A stretch of DNA of 64,000 nucleotides. It comes from Buxus sempervirens. Taxonomy: Eukaryota; Streptophyta; Magnoliopsida; Buxales; Buxaceae. Location of the stretch: the NCBI GenBank assembly GCA_947561395.2, contig OX387187.1, forward strand, positions 7,384,976 through 7,448,975, in the 5' to 3' direction. Positions 35,233-44,961 of this stretch are shown here, piece by piece. Below the pieces are notes generated by a model that searched no databases, had not been told where the DNA came from, and was given only the letters and a program-made list of their open reading frames with translations. The stretch's first letter is position 1. Each line of letters starts with the position of its first letter. A program made the translations under genes and the position numbers.

Positions 35233-38200
35233 TCATGGAAAATATCTCTTTACTGCATCAGAGTTAATTGGCTCAGGAAAATCCTTTCCATCCATTTCTG
35301 TTAAGATGAGAGCACCCCCTGATAGAACTTTCTTGACCACATAAGGTCCTTCCCAATTTGGTTTAAACTTTCCACGAGGATCTTCCAAAAAGGGTAAAAT
35401 CTTCTTTAATACCAAATTTCCTTCTTGGAAAGTTCTGGGCTTCACCTTTTTATTGTAAGCCCTAGCCATCCTCTTCCGATATATTTGACCATGACTAAGT
35501 GCCTTCAAACGCTTTTCTTCAATTAAATTGAGTTGATCATGTCTAGACTGTATCCATTCAGCTTCTTCTAATTCTGCTTCCATTAGCACTCTTAGTGAAG
35601 GTATTTCCACTTCCACTGGTAAAACTGCTTCCATTCCATAGACTAAGGAGTATGGGGTCGCTCCTGTAGAAGTCCGAATTGAGGTTCTGTAAGCATGTAG
35701 AGCAAGTGGCAGCATTTCATGCCAATCTTTAAAACTCACTACCATCTTCTGAATAATCTTCTTTATATTCTTATTGGCTGCTTCCACTGCCCCATTCATC
35801 TTTGGTCTGTAAGGCGCTGACTTGTGGTGGGTAATCTGAAATTGTTCACACATCTTCCTCATGTCTTTGTTCTTAAGGTTTGAAGCATTGTCTGTTACTA
35901 TGGCACTTGGCAAACCATAGCGGCAAATGATGTTATGCTTCAAAAACTTAAGAACATGGCTACTTGTAATGTTTGCATAAGAAGCCGCTTCTACCCACTT
36001 GGTAAAGTAATCAATTGCTACGAGTATAAATCTATGTCCATTTGATGCCTTTGGAGAGATCATTCCAATGACATCTATACCCCACATAGAAAAAGGCCAC
36101 GGAGATGTCATACTGTGTAACTCACTTGGGGGTGCATGCTTGTTATCCGCGTACACTTGGCATAAATGACACCTTTTAACGTGCATATAGCAATCATGCT
36201 CCATAGTCGACCAGTAATATCCCAATCGCAGAATCTTCTTGGCAAGCATATGCCCATTCATATGGGGTCCACACACTCCTCCATGTACGGTTTCAACTAT
36301 CCTTTCTGACTCAGTTTTTGCAACACATCTAAGTAATATATCATTGTGTGATCTTTTGTACAACTGCCCACCACTTAGTAAGAACTGTCCTGCCAGCCTC
36401 TGTATTGTTCTTTTCTCTGTAGAGGTGACATTTTCTGGTAAGCTCCGATCATTTAGGAAGTTCTTAATGTTTTGAAACCATGGTACTTCTTCTTCTGGGG
36501 TTTCTTCTAAAACAAGGCAGTAAGCTGGTTCGTCTCTGACTTCAATTTCCAATGGTCTAATATCAACCCCTTCTGGCATATTGACCATTGAAGCCAATGT
36601 TGCTAGAGCATCTGCAAACTGGTTTTTGGCCCTTGGCATATAATTGAAGGAAATTCGAGTAAATTTATTGCTTATTTCTTCCAAATACTGGTGATAGGGG
36701 ATCAATTTGTGATCCTTGGTTTTCCATTCACCAGTTGTTTGGAAGATGATAAGACTCGAATCTCCATATACGTCAAGTTCCTCTACTTCATGATCTAAGG
36801 CTGCTTGTAACCCAATTATACATGCTTCATACTCTGCTATATTGTTCGTGCATTGGAACCTTAACTTCACTGCGATTGGGATATGTGCCCCCTCTGGCTT
36901 GATCAGAACAGCCCCTATTCCATTTCCATTCATATTGGCGGCCCCATCAAAAAACATCTGCCATGAGCTCTCACCTTCTTCCTCTTCAGCAAACAGGATT
37001 GCCTCATCAGGGAAGTTGGTCTTTAAGGGTTGGTATTCTGGTAAAGGGTGTGCGGCTAAGTGATCTGCAATAGCTTGACCCTTAATGGCCTTCTGTGTGA
37101 TATAGGTGAGGTCAAATTCAGAGAGTAACAACTGCCACTTTGCTGTTCTGCCAGTTAAAGCTGGTTTCTCAAATAGATACTTCAAAGGGTCCATGCGGGA
37201 TATCAATAAGGTGGAATGACTAAGGAAATAGTGTCTTAGTCTCTGAGTTGCCCATACTAAAGCACAACAAGTCTTTTCCAAAGGTGAATACTTTGCTTCA
37301 TATTCTGTAAATTTCTTACTCAGGTAGTAAATCGCCCTCTCCTTTTTGCCTGTATCGTCATGCTGTCCTAAGACACACCCCATTGATGTCTCCAAAACAG
37401 ACAAGTATAGGATTAGTGGCCTTCCTGGAGTTGGTGGTACTAGCACAGGTGGGTTTAATAAGTATTCCTTTATTGTGTCAAAGGCTTCTTGGCACTCATC
37501 ATTCCAGACTGTCGGGTTATTTTTTCTTAAAAGTTTGAAAATTGGTTCACAGATAGCGGTGAGCTATGCTATGAACCGGCTTATGTACTGAATCCTTCCA
37601 AGAAAGCCCCGAACCTCCCTCTCGGTTCTAGGTGATGGCATTTCAATGATGGCTTTAGCTTTAGCTGGGTCAATCTCAATTCCTCTTCTGCTTACTATAA
37701 AACCCAATAATTTTCCTGATGTAGCCCCAAAGACACACTTAGCAGGGTTCAGCCTTAGACTGTATTTCCTAAGCCGATCAAATACCTTCTTCAAGTTGAT
37801 CAAGTGGTCTTCTTCTTCGCATGATTTGGCTATCATATCATCCACATAAACCTCCATCTCCTTATGGATCATATCATGGAATAAGGCTGTCATGGCCCTC
37901 TGGTAGGTTGCCCCAGCATTCTTAAGTCCAAATGGCATGACAGTGTAGTGGAAGGTACCCCAAGGGGTGATAAAGGCTGTCTTCTCTTGGTCTTCCTTAG
38001 CCATCTTAATCTGATTATACCCAGAAAACCCATCCATGAACGAGAATAGACTATGTACAGCGGTGTTATCCACCAGGATGTCTATGTGTGGAAGTGGAAA
38101 ATCATCCTTTGGACTTGCCTTATTCAAATCTCTATAATCTACGCACATTCTGACTTTCCCATCCTTCTTTGGCACTGGCACTATATTTGCAAGCCATTCG

Positions 38201-38859
38201 GGGTATGTGGAAACTGCTAAGAATCCGGCTTGGAATTGTTTAACCACTTCATCTTTAACCTTCAATGTCCACTCAGGTTTTAACCTTCTCAGTTTCTGCT
38301 TAACTGGCTTAGAGTCTGGTAGAATGGGTAGCCTGTGCACCACCATATCTGTGTCTAACCCCGGCATATCCCGATACGACCATGCAAACACATCTTCATA
38401 ATCAGCCAAAAATCGTATCATTTCATCCCGCTGTACCTCAGATAGACATACCCCAATCTTTACTATTTTTGGGTCCTCTTCGGTCCCTAGGTTGATTGAT
38501 ATGGTCTCTTCAATATTGGGTTGGACCCCCTTTTCATGACGCTCTAATTGATATGTGATTTCTTTTGGAACGTCGTTTTCTTCGTCCTCGGTCTCTTCTT
38601 CAACCCCCATTAGGTCAAAGTCGAGCTCAAGGTCGAAGTCATACTCATCCTGATCCAATTCCGTTTGCTTATATGGTTCATAAATGGTTTGGACCTTTTT
38701 GAAAAATTTATCTTTTCTAGAAAAAACTGAAAACTCTTTTTGTGTTTTTTGAGAGCCTTCTACAAAATCTTTCCCTGAAGACGAAGGCTCCTTAAAACCT
38801 TCAGGAAAAGGGCATTCCACTAATGGAGTTTTTTTTTGGAAGCCATGTCTGTTTGCCAA
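35233..38859 (-). CDS. pol: Pol of element B: RT, RNase H, archaeal-type RNase H, integrase (one TAG)
   Basis: Read in -1 to gag-pro, overlapping it by 40 nt at nine A (38829-38837), so translation probably enters by frameshifting from gag-pro and not at the first ATG. About 1,208 codons. RT carries MCVDYRDLNKAS, FSGYNQIKMA and the catalytic EVYVDDM near residue 336. A stop TAG at 37564-37566 follows FLGRIQYISRFIA; A has CAG there. Then come the usual RNase H (SKKFTEYEAKYSPLEKTCCA) and a second RNase H with FFDGAANMNGNGIGAV, NIAEYEAC, YGDSSL and NQFADALA, the mark of the Tat lineage. The integrase has an HHCC zinc site (HGGVCGPHMNGHML...CHLCQ), a D,D,E core (GIDVIG, VTDNASN, NGAVEAAN) and a GPY-type end (NWEGPYVVKKVLSGGAL). 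Everything but the one stop looks intact. Confidence 0.93.
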
Positions 38860-41800
38860 ACAAACGCGGCTTCAAAAGTAAGGGGAGTTTCCTCCCAATT
38901 ATTCAGAATAAAAGAATCTGGGGCAGGGATACAAGCCTGCTCCTCAAGCTCAGGGTCTGCATCAGAGATCACCAGTACTGGGTGCGTTGCATCGCCTGTT
39001 TCTTCGGTAGGGCTAGTTCCAGATGGAACTTCTACTGCAGCCCAGTCAATAAAAGGTAGCTCCTCTGCTACTTTTTCTTGGTTGCCTTCTGTCATGGCAA
39101 AGAATGCCCCTACTTCCTCATAAGAGTCCTGCTCCTGTTTGGCTTGTGGCCCAGGCCCACCAGATGCTTGTGGAGGTGGAACACATGGCTGTATTGTGGA
39201 GGGTTTAGGTTTCTGGAATGGGTTGACATTGTAGTATGGGGGTTTGGCCTGATCCTCAGGAGGAGACAGCTGAATCATGTGAGACAGCTTAGGAAAAGTT
39301 TCCCTGATGTGCGGGAATTTCATAGCTTCTGTCTGCCCCTGTCTTCTCCATTTCCTTGGCTTGGACCCCAATCCTGCTCTATGAACCATCTTCTTAACCT
39401 GAACTGGTTCTATCCTTCCTTGTAGGTTAATCCCCAGACCTTTTCCAGGGTGAAAATGGTACTTTTCTAATACATTTTTGACCATTTTTTCAGCACAGGT
39501 CAATTTTCCTTCTTTTTGTTGATACCCCCCAGGTATATAATTCACAGCTTCAAACTGAAAAGAGTGAAATGCCATCTTATCTGCTGTCATTTCCGTGTTA
39601 ATACAGGGTACATCAGGGGACCACATGGGGGGAACCAAATTTTCGGCCAGAACGGTAATCACCTTTTGCCCTCTAATATACTTGACTCTTTGGTGGAGGG
39701 TAGATGGTATGGCCCTAGCTGTATGAATCCACGGCCTTCCTAGGAGTAGGTTGAAAGCCGCAGGTATATCCATCACTTCAAATGTGATGTTGAAAATATA
39801 CGGTCCAATTGTGACCGGCAGTTCCACCTCCCCTAGGGAGTGTGTCTTAGAGCTGTCAAATGCTCTTATAATTCTTCCATTTTGTTTTATTTTGTTTCGC
39901 TCCAGATTGAGCTTAACAAAGGTTACTAATGGGCAGACATTGAGGGCTGACCCATTATCAATCAAGACCCGGGCTATCATGCAGCCCTTACTGAGCACAG
40001 CAATGTGCAATGGATCCACATGATGGTATCCTGCTGGACTAATTTCCGTTTCAGAAAAGGTTATAACATTATGAGATAATATTTGCCCAACCATCCGGCC
40101 TAGTTGGTCTGGTTCAATGTTTTTAGGTACATGGGCCCCCTGGAGTATTCTTAACAAGGAGTCCCTATGTTTTTCTGAGTTTAATAATAGGCCCAGTATT
40201 GAGATCTGGGCAGGGACTTTGTTCAACTGTTCGATGACATTGAACTCACTCTTTTTTATTACCTTAATGAGGTCAGCAGCCTCACTGTCAACTACCTGGG
40301 GGGTATCTTCCCCTACCTTGGCCTTTCCTTTATTTTTTCCTTCTTCTCTATCCTTCTCTGTTTCTTTCTGTTTTTCTTCCACCCCTACACACTTTCCTGA
40401 CCTCATCATAAGGTTTACTTCTTCCTTGCTTTCAACTGCAGGGCATGTAGTGGTGAATGCTTCACTGTAGTTCCATGGTACAGCCGATTCAATGTAGGAA
40501 GGCTTAGGGACGTTTACCACCAATGGGGGAAGTTTGGAATTGGCAATGGAAGTCTGAGTAATGGGAACATTAACAACCAATGGAGGAAGTTGTTTTGGTT
40601 GTGGGTTTGCAGAAGTGACTGATGCACTAAGGGGGTCACAATTTATGACCAATGGTGGCTTAGACTGAATGGGCGGAGTAAAAGTGGATGGATTATAATT
40701 AACGACCAAAGGTGGGTTGGCAATGTTCATCTGGGCCATGAGGGATGAGACCCGGTCCAAAGATGAGCTAATGTTCTTTGCAGCACCATCATTCCCCTTT
40801 GAAATCATGTTTATTTCTTTGCCTTCACTTCTCTTGTCAAAATATGCTTTGACTGTTGTCCCTATGGGAGCAATTAATTGAGATGGGTCAAAGGTTATTT
40901 TGTCAGAAGAGATGACTCCTATGACATTAGATGGGCCTGTCCCGTGATGTTGGGGCAGTGGGTTTTGTCCAATATCTGTTCTTGGAGGATTGGAAGCCCC
41001 TGTATTGAAAGACAGGGTATTCTGGTCTAGTAAATCCTGAATGGCATGTTTCAAAGGCCAGCACTTGTCTGTAGGGTGCCCAGGTGCACCCATATGGTAA
41101 TCACAAGTGGTGGAGGGGTCAAAATTTCTCCCCTTAGATGCATTCGGATTAGGTTCTCTTAAGGTGATATACCCTCCTTGCAATAAAGTGGGCAGCAATT
41201 GAGAGGGAGTCATTGGAATAGGGGTAAAAACCCTATTTCTCCTTGCTGCAAAATAGGCATCCTTTTCCTCTTTGGTAAAAACCCTTTTTTGGTCTGAAGA
41301 TGCTGCTGGAACATTAACCCTCATAGGGGCTTGGGTAGGTGGAGATGGAGTAGGAAAATGAGCAGGTACGTTGATTTGTATGGGCTTGTTAGGGCCGGAT
41401 GGTGGCTGTACCATGTTTACCTCACCCTCCTTCTTGTTCCCATTCTTTTTTGTCCCGCTTCCTTTCTTTAGGTTGGGGTCCTGCTGGCTAACCATGGCAG
41501 AGTGGTCAATTATCTTACCTGACCTTATTCCATCCTCAATTCGGTCAGCCACCTGAACCAAAGCTGCAAAATTAGTGGTGGTCTGACCCACCAAGTGGCT
41601 GTAGAATGGTTGACCCAAAGTGCTTATGAAGGTAGAAATCATTTCCTGTTCTAGCATGGGTGGTCTGACCTGGGAGGCTGTCTCCCTCCACCTCTTGGCA
41701 TATTGCCTTACAGTTTCTTCCCTTCCTTTGCTCATTCTCATGACGTCGTACCTATCTGGCATGATCTCTGAATTGAACCGGTATTGAGCTAGGAAGGCAT

Positions 41801-42446
41801 CGGCTAGGTCCTTCCATCTTTTGATCTTCCCATGGTCCAGAGTGGCGAACCATCTTAATGCGGTTCCTGTCAGGCTCCTTTGGAAAAGTTGGATCAAGAT
41901 GCCCTCATCCTGCCCGAACTGGCATAGGGCACCGCAATACAACTTTAGGTGGCTCATGGGGCAACCAGTGCCATCATACTTGTCCAAGTCTGGACACTTA
42001 AACTTAGCCGGCAGGTTAACATTGGGGTATAGGCACAGGTCTTCAAAATTGGTGCCTCCAAAGTTGTTTACCCCTTTGACTTCCCTAAGTTCATCTTGGA
42101 TCAATTCTAGCTTATGCATGAACTTTCTTTCAACCTCTTCCCTTATCCTTTCCTTTTCCATAGCCTTGTTTGATTCAGCTGTCTCATCCCTGGTCAGTAT
42201 AGGTTCAGGGGTGGGTTCATAGACAGGTTCAGGAGTTGGTTGCACTGGAGGTGGAACATTGACTTGGGGTGGAGGTGCAGGGTTGGATGTGGATGCCTGG
42301 TTCTGGGCCTGCATTTGTTGGGCCTGCACTTGTTGGGCCTGTACTAACAGTATGTTCTCTAGCATTCGGGCTAGTCCTGCCACTTGTTCTTGGAGTAGAA
42401 CGACATCAGGATGAGGAGCATCAACTTCATCTTCAATGGGATTCAT
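38820..42446 (-). CDS. gag-pro: Gag-protease polyprotein of element B
   Basis: About 1,208 residues if it starts at the ATG of MNPIEDEVDAPHPDV (42446). The frame is also open upstream, through APVTRSRARA to a probable 3' splice site (tttttgccag, 42500), so an upstream exon is possible. The Gag core lies at about residues 150-300 (CPMSHLKLYCGALCQF, RSLTGTALRWFATLDHGK, FLAQYRFN). A zinc-knuckle-like CDYHMGAPGHPTDKC is near 447, with C and H at the metal positions. A long proline-rich part repeats 'PPLVVN' five times or more. A retropepsin-like protease follows with VLIDNGSALNVCP near 824. A glycine-rich FHPGKGLGINLQGR near 1000 resembles a G-patch. The acidic C-terminal part ends with MASKKKLH at the A9 run. 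No defects seen. Confidence 0.93.
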   Translation of the reverse strand: MNPIEDEVDAPHPDVVLLQEQVAGLARMLENILLVQAQQVQAQQMQAQNQASTSNPAPPPQVNVPPPVQPTPEPVYEPTPEPILTRDETAESNKAMEKERIREEVERKFMHKLELIQDELREVKGVNNFGGTNFEDLCLYPNVNLPAKFKCPDLDKYDGTGCPMSHLKLYCGALCQFGQDEGILIQLFQRSLTGTALRWFATLDHGKIKRWKDLADAFLAQYRFNSEIMPDRYDVMRMSKGREETVRQYAKRWRETASQVRPPMLEQEMISTFISTLGQPFYSHLVGQTTTNFAALVQVADRIEDGIRSGKIIDHSAMVSQQDPNLKKGSGTKKNGNKKEGEVNMVQPPSGPNKPIQINVPAHFPTPSPPTQAPMRVNVPAASSDQKRVFTKEEKDAYFAARRNRVFTPIPMTPSQLLPTLLQGGYITLREPNPNASKGRNFDPSTTCDYHMGAPGHPTDKCWPLKHAIQDLLDQNTLSFNTGASNPPRTDIGQNPLPQHHGTGPSNVIGVISSDKITFDPSQLIAPIGTTVKAYFDKRSEGKEINMISKGNDGAAKNISSSLDRVSSLMAQMNIANPPLVVNYNPSTFTPPIQSKPPLVINCDPLSASVTSANPQPKQLPPLVVNVPITQTSIANSKLPPLVVNVPKPSYIESAVPWNYSEAFTTTCPAVESKEEVNLMMRSGKCVGVEEKQKETEKDREEGKNKGKAKVGEDTPQVVDSEAADLIKVIKKSEFNVIEQLNKVPAQISILGLLLNSEKHRDSLLRILQGAHVPKNIEPDQLGRMVGQILSHNVITFSETEISPAGYHHVDPLHIAVLSKGCMIARVLIDNGSALNVCPLVTFVKLNLERNKIKQNGRIIRAFDSSKTHSLGEVELPVTIGPYIFNITFEVMDIPAAFNLLLGRPWIHTARAIPSTLHQRVKYIRGQKVITVLAENLVPPMWSPDVPCINTEMTADKMAFHSFQFEAVNYIPGGYQQKEGKLTCAEKMVKNVLEKYHFHPGKGLGINLQGRIEPVQVKKMVHRAGLGSKPRKWRRQGQTEAMKFPHIRETFPKLSHMIQLSPPEDQAKPPYYNVNPFQKPKPSTIQPCVPPPQASGGPGPQAKQEQDSYEEVGAFFAMTEGNQEKVAEELPFIDWAAVEVPSGTSPTEETGDATHPVLVISDADPELEEQACIPAPDSFILNNWEETPLTFEAAFVWQTDMASKKKLH
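38828..38838 (-). promoter_or_regulatory. Probable -1 frameshift site between gag-pro and pol (element B)
   Basis: On the minus strand the gag-pro frame reads TCC AAA AAA AAA CTC CAT TAG and the pol frame reads TTC CAA AAA AAA ACT. The shift is -1 on a run of nine A. Element A keeps the same arrangement at 29531-29539. Confidence 0.6.
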
Positions 42447-42659
42447 GGCTCGAGCTCTTGATCTGGTTACAGGAGCTATGATTGCGAGTGTATTAGTACC
42501 TGGCAAAAAATAAAGATAAAATATCAGTGCCAATTTAATCTCATTCACATGTTTAGGTATACCTATGTGCAAGCTGGGTGAACACGAGTTTGGATTTTTT
42601 TTTTTTTTTTTTTTATTTGCTTCCTTTTTTTTTTTTCTTTTTTTTGAATTGAATTGTTG

Positions 42660-43430
42660 GAATATTCTAGGGCTTCCAACAGGTCCCACAAAAGAGAGAA
42701 AGGTCTGAAATTCAAAGGCTTTCAGAGGCCCGGGGTTTTTTTTTTTTTTAAAGGTCTGAAATTCAGAGGCTTTCAGAGGCCCAGGGATATTTTTGGAAAA
42801 GGTCTGAAATTCAGAGGCTTTCAGAGGCCCAGGGATGTTTTGATGAAAGTCTGAAATTCAAAGGCTTTCAGAAGCCCAAAAGGAAAAGGTCTGAAATTCA
42901 AAGGCTTTCAGAGGCCCAAAAGTTCTGAAATTCAAAGGCTTTCAGAGGCCCAAAAGAAAAAGATCTGAAATTCAAAGGCTTTCAGAGGCCCAAAAGTTCT
43001 GAAATTCAAAGGCTTTCAGAGGCCCAAAAGAAAAAGGTCTGAAATTCAAAGGCTTTCAGAGGCCCAAAAGTTCTGAAATTCAAAGGCTTTCAGAGGCCCA
43101 AAAGGAAAAGGTCTGAAATTCAAAGGCTTTCAGAGGCCCAAAAGTTCTGAAATTCAAAGGCTTTCAGAGGCCCAAAAGAAAAAGGTCTGAAATTCAAAGG
43201 CTTTCAGAGGCCCAAAAATTCTGAAATTCAAAGGCTTTCAGAGGCCCCAAAAGATCTGAAATTCAAAGGCTTTCAGAGGCCCAGGGATTTTTGAGAAAAA
43301 GTCTGAAATTCAAAGGCTTTCAGAGGCCCAGGATTTTTTTGAAAAATCTGAAATTCAAAGGCTTTCAGAGGCCCAAGAGTTTTGAAAAAGTCTGAAATTC
43401 AAAGGCTTTCAGAAGCCCAAGGAACCTTTC
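42660..43430 (-). repeat. Hairpin tandem array in the leader of B, about 18 copies
   Basis: The plus strand shows 'ctgaaattcaaaggctttca' units joined by gaggccc and variable spacers (aaaag, aaaaggaaaagg, agggatttttgaaaaag). The same core as the array in A (23697-24600), but with unit lengths of about 35 and 40-47 bp. Confidence 0.95.
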
Positions 43431-43564
43431 TCTCACATTTTTTCCTTTTAAATATTTTTTTTTTTTTGAAGCATTTTATTCAAACTTGTTTCCCTTTATC
43501 ATTATTTAAAGGTTAAAAGAATATTTTAGTGGGAAAAACTGATTAAAGTTGAATATTCCGAGAA

Positions 43565-43700
43565 AACCGTATACACAGTACGGTCCAGCCCTGCCCGTAT
43601 TTAAATTACGAGCCTGCCGTGACCGTAGGCAGTCCACGGGCGAGCCTAGCCCGTATAAACAATACGGGCAAGCCCAGCCCGTGTATTAAATGCGGTTTTA
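43565..43700. repeat. Palindrome cluster in the leader of B
   Basis: gcccgtataaacaatacggg, gcccgtatttaaattacgag and accgtatacacagtacggt lie in a row. They resemble the cluster of the LTRs but stand outside them, in a 350-bp segment absent from A. Confidence 0.85.
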
Positions 43701-44940
43701 CGGAACCCTGTTATATTTTTCCAGTTTTTATATGGTTTGATCACTTTCATTGTTCATCCAAACGTACGGTTCACCCAGTACAGAGCTTCTAAACTGTCCC
43801 AAAGTGGACTTTGGCCTATTTGTAAAACACATGCTAGGGAGGGCACATGTACCCTCCAAATTGACATCATACTCAAGAATTTGATATCCTTTTGTTGCCT
43901 CTTGTGTGTACATAGGGTAGGATTGATTTTAAACAGAGTTAGAAACTCTTCCTATGGGCTGCACCACTTTTTAACAAATATGCATATTTTGGGACCAATT
44001 TTATCCCAAACCCATGGGTACCATGACACCCCTATGACATGAAAATAATGCAAAACAATAGGATTACCTTGTTACCTTGTTTACCTTGAATATAGCATCC
44101 GCATTATGCCCTGGTTTGTAAGCCATGCATACGGCCTTCCCACAATCATACAAACCCCATATTCCCACGTAATTGTGTAATTTAGCCAAAAACGTGTAAC
44201 TCCACCTTCAAGCGTAGGGGTTTTGGGTTTTGGCTTAATGGCAACTTAGCACTCAAGCCTAGTGATGACCAGAATCCCAGATCCACATTATCATCACATC
44301 ATTAGCTCAAAGTTCTAAGGTGAATGTTTTCACTTTCGCTTTCCGAAGTATCGACCTCGGTGCGCCAAGCTACACACATTCTTGTTCAACTTCCTATAGG
44401 TGATAGGTAGGCTGTGTAAAAAAAATAAAAGGTGCACAGTGCATTGTAAACATAGGTCACATTCACAACGTCCCAAACACTTGCCACTCTTTTCGCAGCC
44501 ATGCGTAAACAAACCAAGGCATAATAGGAAAGCATATTTTAAATAAACAAGTAAATAAAGCAATCCTATAGCACCCAAAACATGCTCATAAAAAATCATC
44601 CAAATCATGTCAACATATGCTCATATTATATATCCAAAATACACCATAGAAAGCATGCTGAAAATTAGAATATGCATATTAAAATACAGCAATAAATAAG
44701 CATGGTTTATCAAAATAAACCTCCCCTATGCATGTTTCTAGAAACAATCCTATGAATCAGAATTAAGCATGTTTCTACCCCCATGAATTCCTGAGCAATA
44801 ATTCAGATTTAAAACATACTCAACATGCTTAAGAACACCAAACAGCAAGCAAAACAAAGACATGCTAAAAACACAAAATAGCAAGCAAATCAAAAAAAAT
44901 CAAAAACATGAACAAACACCAAAAAGGCTCAAATCCACAA

Positions 44941-44959
44941 GTCCCCAGCAGAGTCGCCA
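44941..44959 (-). other. Primer binding site of element B
   Basis: On the minus strand TGGCGACTCTGCTGGGGAC begins two bases after the 5' LTR. It would pair with a tRNA 3' end GTCCCCAGCAGAGTCGCCA; tRNA-Arg is the likely primer by analogy with Ogre-type elements (not verified). Confidence 0.8.
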
Positions 44960-44961
44960 GT

